A DNA stretch of 64,000 nt from Candidatus Nitricoxidivorans perseverans (GTDB taxonomy: Bacteria; Pseudomonadota; Gammaproteobacteria; Burkholderiales; Rhodocyclaceae), in NCBI GenBank assembly GCA_030246985.1, contig CP107246.1, positions 308,282 to 372,281 on the forward strand, given 5' to 3'. The notes beneath the pieces were generated by a model. That model was not told the DNA's origin and did no database searches. It worked only from the letters and a program-made list of their open reading frames with translations. Of the stretch, positions 8,019 to 14,364 are shown piece after piece (position 1 is the stretch's first letter; each line of letters opens with the position of its first letter). Both the position numbers and the translations under genes were made by a program.

Positions 8019-9903
8019 GAAGCTTTTCCGGACCTATGAGAACTGCGCCGACAAGATAGAGCCAATCGGCGCTCATCTGTGGCCTGTTTCGCACGTAGTG
8101 AAGAGAGCCAATGTGGAAGTCGTTCTCGATGCGGAAGGCAAATTCAGAAGGGCTCGCGTATTGGGCCGGAGCGAATCGCCGACGCTTATTCCGACAACCG
8201 AGAAGTCGGCAGGAAGAACGGGCAGTAGAGATGAGCCGCACCCGCTTTGCGAAGAGTTGGGCTATTGCGCAGCCGATCTTCCCGGTGCGAAGGCGGGGCG
8301 ATACGCAACGTACAAGGAACTGTTGGCGAGCTGGAGCGATTCACCCGATCACGGACATCCGAAGGTCCGTGCCGTGTTGGCCTATGTCTCCCGAGGCTCG
8401 CTGTGGAGCGATCTCGACGGGCGAAGCATCTTTCCGGTGACGACAGAAGACGCCAAAGGCCGGAAGTCCAAGGTGGCTGACGAAAAGGCGTTCGTCAGAT
8501 GGGTCGTCGAAGAGCCTGGCAATCCCTGCGCCGCGACCTGGGAAGATAAGAGCCTTATAGAGGCCTGGACACGATTTCACAGTGGCCATGGCTGGCGAAC
8601 TGATTTATGCATGGTTACGGGTCAGCGTGAGCGGATCGCCCAAAGGCACTCCAAGTTCATACGTTATCCAGGCGATGGCGCCAAGTTGATCTCAAGCAAC
8701 GACTCTGACGGCTTCACATTCCGTGGGCGCTTTACAGACCAGAAGGATGACTACGGCAAGCAGGCGTGCACCGTTTCCTACGAGGTCAGCCAGAAGGCAC
8801 ATAACGCCCTACGCTGGCTGATCGAACGCCAAGCTTATCGAGACTATGAATCAGGCCAGACAGTGGTCGCTTGGGCCGTGGGAGGGAAGGCCATTCCCGA
8901 CCCATGGTCAAACTCCCTCGACATGGTGCTTCGCTACGAGCACTTGCCGACGGTGGCGATGCCTGCCGCGAGCACCGCGAATGCCGGCGACGTGGGACAG
9001 ACTTTCGCAACGCGCTTTCGCCGCGTCATCGCTGGCTACGGCGGCAATCTCGACCCGTCTGACGATATCGTGGTCATGGGCCTCGACTCGGCGACGCCCG
9101 GCCGCATGGCCATCACCTACTACCGCGAACTCAAGGGCTCGGAGTTCCTTGAACGGATTCGCCGCTGGCACGAGCAATACGCGTGGCATCAGGATTTCGG
9201 CAAGGACCGCCGATTCGTCGGCGCGCCCGCGCCGCGCGACTTCGCCGAAGCCGCCTTTGCTACGCGCCTTGGCACCTCGGGGGAACTGCGTCTTGACGAC
9301 GCCTTGCGCAAGGCCACTGTCGAGCGCCTGCTGCCCTGCATCGTCGATGGGCAATGTGTGCCCCGTGACCTCGTACTCTCGGCCGTGCGTCGTGCGTCGT
9401 CCCGCGTGGCCCTCACGCCGGAAGAGTGGGAAAGATTTCTCGGCATCGCCTGTGCGTTGTTCCGGGGCTATTCGAAATCGAAGGGAAAGGAGTACGACAT
9501 GGCATTGGAGCAGGACAGAAACAGCCGCGACTACCTCTATGGACGGCTGCTCGCGGTGGCCGACAACATCGAGGGGAAGGCCTTGCGCCAATCCGGCGAG
9601 GCCAGAGAGACCATGGCGGCGAGACTGATGCAGCGTTTCGCCGACCGGCCTTTCTCCACCTGGCGCAACATCGAGCTTGCGCTGCGCCCATATCAGGGCC
9701 GCCTGCGGGCATCGGAGATTTCGAGAGGCTTCCTCCTGGACCGGGAGAAGCGGCTCGATGAAATCCTGTGCCGGTTCAATGCGGACGACTTCACGAACGA
9801 TAGCCCCCTGACCGGCGAGTTCCTGATCGGCTACCACTGCCAGCGCCGCGAGCTCTTCGCGCCTACCCAATCCGATGCCAACGACCAATCCTCTGACGAC
9901 TGA
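8005..9903 (+). CDS. cas8c: Cas8c (Csd1), large subunit of type I-C Cascade
   Basis: The 632-residue large subunit recognises the PAM and begins R-loop formation. GGAGG at 7994-7998 lies 6 bp upstream of the ATG at 8005, inside the end of cas5c. The N-terminus (MAWIEKLFRTYENCADK) and the YYRELKGSEFLERIRRWHEQ region near residue 370 are typical of Csd1. The C-terminal 134 residues are also the likely independent Cas11c product, described separately. cas7c follows after 19 bp. The length is usual for type I-C and no break is seen. Confidence 0.92.
   Translation: MAWIEKLFRTYENCADKIEPIGAHLWPVSHVVKRANVEVVLDAEGKFRRARVLGRSESPTLIPTTEKSAGRTGSRDEPHPLCEELGYCAADLPGAKAGRYATYKELLASWSDSPDHGHPKVRAVLAYVSRGSLWSDLDGRSIFPVTTEDAKGRKSKVADEKAFVRWVVEEPGNPCAATWEDKSLIEAWTRFHSGHGWRTDLCMVTGQRERIAQRHSKFIRYPGDGAKLISSNDSDGFTFRGRFTDQKDDYGKQACTVSYEVSQKAHNALRWLIERQAYRDYESGQTVVAWAVGGKAIPDPWSNSLDMVLRYEHLPTVAMPAASTANAGDVGQTFATRFRRVIAGYGGNLDPSDDIVVMGLDSATPGRMAITYYRELKGSEFLERIRRWHEQYAWHQDFGKDRRFVGAPAPRDFAEAAFATRLGTSGELRLDDALRKATVERLLPCIVDGQCVPRDLVLSAVRRASSRVALTPEEWERFLGIACALFRGYSKSKGKEYDMALEQDRNSRDYLYGRLLAVADNIEGKALRQSGEARETMAARLMQRFADRPFSTWRNIELALRPYQGRLRASEISRGFLLDREKRLDEILCRFNADDFTNDSPLTGEFLIGYHCQRRELFAPTQSDANDQSSDD
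9499..9903 (+). CDS. cas11c: Cas11c small subunit from an internal start within cas8c
   Basis: A very strong ribosome site, AAAGGAG at 9486-9492, stands 6 bp before an in-frame ATG at 9499 inside cas8c. Translation from it gives a 134-residue helical protein starting MALEQDRNSRDYLYGRLLAV and ending at the cas8c stop. Type I-C systems are known to make their small subunit (Cas11) in this way, and the size and position fit. Cas11 lines the belly of Cascade and stabilises the displaced strand. The call rests on the ribosome site, the frame and the family precedent. Confidence 0.8.
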   Translation: MALEQDRNSRDYLYGRLLAVADNIEGKALRQSGEARETMAARLMQRFADRPFSTWRNIELALRPYQGRLRASEISRGFLLDREKRLDEILCRFNADDFTNDSPLTGEFLIGYHCQRRELFAPTQSDANDQSSDD

Positions 9904-9922
9904 ATCCGGGAGAACACACATC

Positions 9923-10789
9923 ATGACCGCACTGCAAAACAAGATCGACTTCGCCATCGTCCTTCGCGTCAAGAACGCCAATCCAAACGGCGATCCCCTC
10001 AACGGCAACCGCCCGCGCACCGACTATGGTGGCCTGGGCGAGATCACCGATGTCTGCCTCAAGCGCAAGCTCCGTGACCGTTTGCAGGAGGCGGGCTATC
10101 GGATCTATGTGCAGTCCGACGACCGCAAGAACGACGAACACAAGAGCCTCGCGGAGCGAGCCAGGGCCGTCCTTGGCGACAAGCTTGGTGGTGCGGAAAC
10201 GGCAAAGCTCGCTTGCGGTGCGTGGTTTGACGTGCGCGCCTTCGGTCAGCTATTCGCGATCAAAGCCGCCAAGAAGACGAAGAAGGCGGAGGCTACCGAT
10301 GACATTGGGGGCGACACCGGCATTTCAGTCGGTATTCGCGGCCCCGTGTCCATCCAATCGGCCTTCTCGCTGGAGCCGGTTAGCGTCACCAGTACGCAAA
10401 TCACCAAGAGTGTCAGCGGCGAAGGCGATGGCAGCAAGCGCGGCTCCGACACCATGGGCATGAAGCATCGCGTCGATCACGGCATCTATGTCAGTTACGG
10501 TAGCATGAATCCACAACTTGCCGAGCGCACCGGCTTCTCGGGGGAAGACGCTGCGGCCATCAAGGCCATCCTGCCGAAACTTTTCGAGAACGACGCCTCA
10601 TCGGCGCGTCCCGAGGGCAGCATGGAGGTCGTTAAGGTGGTCTGGTGGCAGCAGGAAGGCAAGGGCAAATGTTCGTCGGCCAAGGTTCATGCCAGCCTGG
10701 ATCGAACGAAGATCGGGCCGAATGGCGAATTCGATAGCTCTGCTCTGTCTGACTGCGGGGTCGTGCCGGAAGTTATCGAGGGGTTCTGA
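9923..10789 (+). CDS. cas7c: Cas7c (Csd2), backbone subunit of type I-C Cascade
   Basis: The 288-residue RAMP protein coats the crRNA spacer as a helical filament. The opening KIDFAIVLRVKNANPNGDPL is the characteristic Cas7/Csd2 start, followed by NGNRPRTDYGGLGEITDVCLKRKLRD in the same block. GISVGIRGPVSIQSAFSLEPV near residue 135 and KHRVDHGIYVSYGS near residue 180 are also typical. The ATG at 9923 is preceded by GGGAG at 9908-9912. An upstream in-frame TTG at 9875 lies inside cas8c and is not needed. In the usual type I-C order cas4 comes next. Here two toxin-antitoxin pairs intervene. Confidence 0.93.
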   Translation: MTALQNKIDFAIVLRVKNANPNGDPLNGNRPRTDYGGLGEITDVCLKRKLRDRLQEAGYRIYVQSDDRKNDEHKSLAERARAVLGDKLGGAETAKLACGAWFDVRAFGQLFAIKAAKKTKKAEATDDIGGDTGISVGIRGPVSIQSAFSLEPVSVTSTQITKSVSGEGDGSKRGSDTMGMKHRVDHGIYVSYGSMNPQLAERTGFSGEDAAAIKAILPKLFENDASSARPEGSMEVVKVVWWQQEGKGKCSSAKVHASLDRTKIGPNGEFDSSALSDCGVVPEVIEGF

Positions 10790-10980
10790 TCGACTCCGCT
10801 TGTACTGAACGCCCATGCCCATGCGTCGTGACGCCTCGCCAGATGTGCGCCTTCGCGGAGGCACGGCGGATGGTGAAACTGTCCAACAGGCCGTCGGATG
10901 ATCGCCTTGATGGGCGAGACTGGTGCCGCTGACGCGATGCCGATACTTCCATCGACGTAGCTCATGGGATACAATCGCCG

Positions 10981-11271
10981 ATGAAGCAGATTCTCACCAC
11001 CGACGTCTTCGATGGCTGGTTCGGCGGCCTGCGGGACATCCGGGCCAAGGTGCGCATTCAGGCCCGCATCGATCGCGCCTGGCTGGGTAATTTCGGCGAT
11101 TGCGCGCCGGTGGGCGAGGGCGTATCGGAGATGCGCATTCACCACGGCCCCGGCTACCGCGTCTATTTCGCGCAGCGTGGGTTGGAGGTGGTGATTCTGC
11201 TCGCGGGAGGCGATAAGTCCTCCCAGCCGAAGGACATCGAGCGGGCGCTGGAACTGGCCCGCAGCCTGTAG
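10981..11271 (+). CDS. RelE/HigB-family toxin (addiction-module killer protein)
   Basis: The 96-residue protein matches the addiction-module killer subfamily of the RelE/ParE fold. Visible family features are VFDGWFGGLRDIRAKVRIQA at the N-terminus, the basic strand EMRIHHGPGYRVYFAQR and the motif ILLAGGDKSSQPKDIERA. Such toxins usually cleave mRNA on the ribosome. The partner antitoxin follows 9 bp later, in the toxin-first order typical of the HigBA type. The 191-bp gap after cas7c holds no other gene. TACAAT at 10970-10975 is a possible -10 box but stands too close to the ATG to be convincing. Confidence 0.85.
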   Translation: MKQILTTDVFDGWFGGLRDIRAKVRIQARIDRAWLGNFGDCAPVGEGVSEMRIHHGPGYRVYFAQRGLEVVILLAGGDKSSQPKDIERALELARSL

Positions 11272-11280
11272 GAGCAAAGC

Positions 11281-11571
11281 ATGAAAACAGTCAAATTACG
11301 GCACTGGGATTCGGCCGAGCATCTGAAGACTGAAGAGGAGATGGTCCTCTATCTGGAGGCCTGCCTGGAGGACGGCGACGCGGCGCTGATCGCTCATGCG
11401 CTGGGCGTGATCGCCAAGGCGCGCGGCATGACGCAGTTGGCGCGGGATACCGGCCTCTCGCGCGAGAGCTTGTATAAGGCGCTGTCTGGCGAAGGTAATC
11501 CGGAGTTTGCCACCGTCATGAAGGTGGTCAAGGCGATGGGCTTCCAGCTTCACGCGGCGCCGGTGGCGTAA
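11281..11571 (+). CDS. HigA-like antitoxin with helix-turn-helix domain
   Basis: The 96-residue protein pairs with the preceding toxin. A Cro/CI-type helix-turn-helix runs over roughly residues 50-85 (GMTQLARDTGLSRESLYKAL), followed by GNPEFATVMKVVKAMG, the conserved end of this antidote subfamily. It should neutralise the toxin and repress its own promoter. It is separated from the toxin by 9 bp and from the next antitoxin gene by 31 bp. Confidence 0.85.
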   Translation: MKTVKLRHWDSAEHLKTEEEMVLYLEACLEDGDAALIAHALGVIAKARGMTQLARDTGLSRESLYKALSGEGNPEFATVMKVVKAMGFQLHAAPVA

Positions 11572-11602
11572 GCTTGCCCATTACCAAATAGGAGAAACCG
11601 AC

Positions 11603-11854
11603 ATGGACTGGAAAGACCGTATCGTCGCCACGCCTGACACGCTTGTCGGCAAGCCGCGCATCAAGGGTACGCGCATGGGGGTCGAGTTCATCATGCAGTT
11701 GTTCGCCTCGGGCTGGACCGAGGCGCAGGTGTTGGAAAGTTATCCGCATCTGTCGCAGGAGGATTTGCGGGCGGTGTTTGCCTTTGTCCATGACTGCATC
11801 AAGGACGAGGGCTTCATCATGCGCAGCGTCATCGACGAGGCGGCGATCCATTGA
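11603..11854 (+). CDS. DUF433 antitoxin
   Basis: The 83-residue product is a DUF433-family protein. It has the N-terminal IVATPDTLVGKPRIKGTRM block, then WTEAQVLESYPHLSQEDLRA, the HTH-like region of these antitoxins. A strong AGGAG lies upstream of the ATG. Its stop (TGA, 11852-11854) shares one base with the ATG of the PIN-like toxin gene, so the pair is translationally coupled. Members of this family are regularly found in front of DUF5615 toxins. Confidence 0.85.
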   Translation: MDWKDRIVATPDTLVGKPRIKGTRMGVEFIMQLFASGWTEAQVLESYPHLSQEDLRAVFAFVHDCIKDEGFIMRSVIDEAAIH

Positions 11855-12219
11855 TGCGCTTGCTGGCCGACGAAAACTTCCCCGGCCCGGTCATTGATGC
11901 GCTGATCGCCGATGGGCACGACCTCGTGTCAGTGGCTCGCTCGATGGCCGGGGTCGACGATCGGGTCGTCTTGGATCAGGCGCGGGCAGGGGGGCGCTGG
12001 TTGCTGACCTTCGATGCCGATTTCGGCGATCTGATATTCCTGCACGGCTGCCCCGCGCCACCTGCGCTCCTGTTGTTCCGGCTCCATCCGATCATCGTCG
12101 CCGATGTGCTGGCAGCGGCGCGGCGTGCACTCGACGGAGTGCCGGAAGGCCATTTTGCCGTGGTCGGGCGTGAGACGATTCGCGTGCGTTCGTTCCGAGA
12201 AACCCTGCCGCGTGGATGA
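11854..12219 (+). CDS. DUF5615 PIN-like toxin
   Basis: The 121-residue protein has the PIN-like DUF5615 layout. It opens with RLLADENFPGPVIDALIADG, where the Asp and Glu are metal ligands, and continues with WLLTFDADFGDLIF near residue 50, which holds further acidic residues. It is probably a VapC-like RNase, with its target unknown. Translation is coupled to the DUF433 antitoxin by a 1-bp overlap. Its own last 8 bases contain the GTG start of cas4, so this toxin is the direct upstream partner of the adaptation genes. That arrangement is unusual for a cas operon. Confidence 0.83.
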   Translation: MRLLADENFPGPVIDALIADGHDLVSVARSMAGVDDRVVLDQARAGGRWLLTFDADFGDLIFLHGCPAPPALLLFRLHPIIVADVLAAARRALDGVPEGHFAVVGRETIRVRSFRETLPRG

Positions 12220-12844
12220 GCGTGCCCCCATCCCCCTCTCTGCCCTCCAGCATTGGTGCTACTGTCCGCGCCAGTGCGCGCTGATCCATGTCGAGCAGGT
12301 GTTCGCCGATAACTTGCACACGTTGCGCGGCCAAGCGGTGCACAAGCAGGTCGACCAGCCCGGCGTTGAGACCCGCGCCGGCTTGCGCGTCGAGCGCGCG
12401 CTACCTGTTTGGAATGATCGTCTCGGCTTGATCGGCAAGGCCGACATCGTCGAATTCGAGGCCGACGGCACGCCCTACCCGGTGGAATACAAGCACGGCA
12501 GCCGCAACAAGGCGGCGTGGATTGCCGCGTGCGACGATCTGCAACTTGCGGCACAGGCGCTGTGTCTGGAAGAAATGACAGGGCATGCCGTGCCGGCGGG
12601 CGCGCTCTACTACGCCAGATCAAAGCGTCGCCGCGGGGTGCAGATCACGACCGATCTACGCCGTCGCGTCGAGGAGGTTGCCATCGCTGTTCACGCCCAA
12701 GTTGATTCCGGTGATGTTCCGCTGCCGGCGAATGACGCCCGCTGCAAGCAGTGTTCGCTGATCGAGCTGTGCCAGCCGGCGCTCGGCGAAACCGGCGCGG
12801 TGCTGCGTGAGGCGCGGCACGATTTGTTCACGGTGGGCGATTGA
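12212..12844 (+). CDS. cas4: Cas4 exonuclease, type I-C
   Basis: The 210-residue protein works with Cas1-Cas2 to choose PAM-bearing prespacers and trim them. The iron-sulfur cluster ligands are visible as CYCPRQC near residue 16 and CKQCSLIELC near the C-terminus. The RecB-type nuclease motifs are GKADIVEF and YPVEYKHG. The GTG at 12212 is the first start that gives the normal IPLSALQHWCYCPRQ opening, and it lies inside the stop region of the DUF5615 toxin gene. The end overlaps an alternative TTG start of cas1. Confidence 0.93.
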   Translation: MDERAPIPLSALQHWCYCPRQCALIHVEQVFADNLHTLRGQAVHKQVDQPGVETRAGLRVERALPVWNDRLGLIGKADIVEFEADGTPYPVEYKHGSRNKAAWIAACDDLQLAAQALCLEEMTGHAVPAGALYYARSKRRRGVQITTDLRRRVEEVAIAVHAQVDSGDVPLPANDARCKQCSLIELCQPALGETGAVLREARHDLFTVGD

Positions 12845-12861
12845 GCCGCGCACCTATCGCC

Positions 12862-13893
12862 ATGCAGATCCTCAACACACTCTACGTCACCCAACCCGAG
12901 AGCTATCTGCATCTTGACAACGACACCCTGCGTATCGAGATCGAGCACGAAACGCGGCTACGCGTGCCGCTGCACCATCTTTCCGCGGTGATCTGCTTTG
13001 GCCATGTCTTGGTTTCGCCCATTCTCATGCACCGCCTTGCCGACGAAGGTAAGAGTTTGGTGCTGCTCGACAGCCACGGCCGCTTCAAGGCGCGGCTCGA
13101 AGGCCCCGTATCGGGCAATGTGCTGTTGCGCCAAGCCCAGCATCGCCGTACCGCAGCCACTGACTTTTGCGTAACCGTTGCCAAGGCCTGCATCGCAGGC
13201 AAGCTGAAGAACTGTCGGCAAGTCCTGCAACGCGGTGCGCGCGAAACGGGACGCGAGGACGACAATGCCGCGCTGGCCGATACCGCCGACGAACTCACTC
13301 GCGCGCTGGCACGACTCGAACATGCGCCCGACCTCGATGCCGTGCGTGGCATCGAAGGCGACGCCGCCAAGCGTTACTTTGCCGCGCTACCCCTCATCGT
13401 GCGCCCCGATGCGCGCTCTGCCTTCACCCTCAGCGGCCGCACCCGCCGCCCACCGCTGGATCGCATGAATGCGCTGCTCTCCTTCCTCTATGCCATGCTG
13501 ATGAACGATGCGAGGAGCGCGATAGAGAGCGTCGGCCTCGATCCTCAGATTGGCTTTCTGCACGCTGTGCGTCCAGGTCGAGCCGCGCTGGCGCTCGACC
13601 TGATGGAAGAATTCCGCCCGTTGCTGGCCGACCGACTGGCGCTCACTCTCATCAATCGCCGCCAGCTTGACGCCGATGATTTCGTAGAGCACCCCGGCGG
13701 AGCCGTTACATTGAAGGATGATGCGCGTAAGGAAGTGGTCACCGCCTACCAGGAGCGAAAGCAGGAAACGCTGGCGCATCCGCTGCTTCAAACCCAACTT
13801 GCGCTCGGTCTTGCGCCATTCGTGCAGGCACGCCTGATCGCCCGCACGGTGCGCGGTGACGCCGAGGGCTATCTGCCCTTTACGCCCAGATAA
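12862..13893 (+). CDS. cas1: Cas1 integrase, type I-C
   Basis: The 343-residue integrase subunit inserts new spacers at the leader end of the array. The opening [20 protein letters not shown] and the metal-site region near [36 protein letters not shown] (Glu and His ligands) are typical of type I-C Cas1, and the length matches. ATG 12862 gives the standard N-terminus. A TTG at 12841, overlapping the cas4 stop by 4 bp, would add seven residues. cas2 follows after 2 bp. Confidence 0.93.
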   Translation: MQILNTLYVTQPESYLHLDNDTLRIEIEHETRLRVPLHHLSAVICFGHVLVSPILMHRLADEGKSLVLLDSHGRFKARLEGPVSGNVLLRQAQHRRTAATDFCVTVAKACIAGKLKNCRQVLQRGARETGREDDNAALADTADELTRALARLEHAPDLDAVRGIEGDAAKRYFAALPLIVRPDARSAFTLSGRTRRPPLDRMNALLSFLYAMLMNDARSAIESVGLDPQIGFLHAVRPGRAALALDLMEEFRPLLADRLALTLINRRQLDADDFVEHPGGAVTLKDDARKEVVTAYQERKQETLAHPLLQTQLALGLAPFVQARLIARTVRGDAEGYLPFTPR

Positions 13894-13895
13894 CC

Positions 13896-14186
13896 ATGCT
13901 TGTCATCGTCAGCTACGATGTATCGACAGAATCCGCCGCCGGCCGCAAGCGCCTGCGCCGTGTCGCCAGGGTGTGTGAAAGCACCGGCCAGCGTGTGCAG
14001 AAGTCAGTCTTTGAGTGCAAGGTTACTATCGCCCAATACGAAGAACTCGAACGCCGCCTACTCGCCGAGATCAAACTCGACGAAGACAGCTTGCGCTTCT
14101 ATCGCCTGACAGAACCGGTTGATTTGCATGTGCGCGAGCATGGCAAGTTCAAGGCCGTGGATTTTGAGGGGCCATTGGTGATATGA
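13896..14186 (+). CDS. cas2: Cas2, type I-C
   Basis: The 96-residue structural partner of Cas1 bridges two Cas1 dimers and sets spacer length. The ferredoxin-like start [10 protein letters not shown], the block [14 protein letters not shown] and the [11 protein letters not shown] region are family hallmarks. It ends 178 bp before the first CRISPR repeat, so leader and array lie directly downstream in the same direction. Confidence 0.93.
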   Translation: MLVIVSYDVSTESAAGRKRLRRVARVCESTGQRVQKSVFECKVTIAQYEELERRLLAEIKLDEDSLRFYRLTEPVDLHVREHGKFKAVDFEGPLVI

Positions 14187-14364
14187 CGCGCGGAACCCAA
14201 GTGACGCAGATTTTCCGTGGGGTTCGCGCAGAAGCGAAGTGTCTGATTTTGCGTTCGGAATCACATCGAGGCAGAATCAGGCAGACCTCGTTTCGGCGAG
14301 GTGGCAGGACGTTCGCGCAATGGTTTGGAAAATTCTTTGTGATTCAACAGCCAGCACGCGAACT
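14187..14364 (+). promoter_or_regulatory. CRISPR leader
   Basis: This 178-bp gene-free stretch lies between cas2 and repeat 1. Its last third is richer in A/T (TTTGGAAAATTCTTTGTG near 14325-14343) than the surroundings. A 6-bp inverted repeat, ACCTCG and CGAGGT (14285-14302), encloses TTTCGG. The leader should hold the pre-crRNA promoter and the Cas1-Cas2 docking site. Orientation is supported by the degenerate repeat at the opposite end of the array. Confidence 0.75.

Noticed and set aside
10960..10980. TACAAT as a -10 box for the first toxin gene
   Set aside because: It ends only 5 bp before the ATG and has no good -35 box. Transcription would start at or after the start codon.
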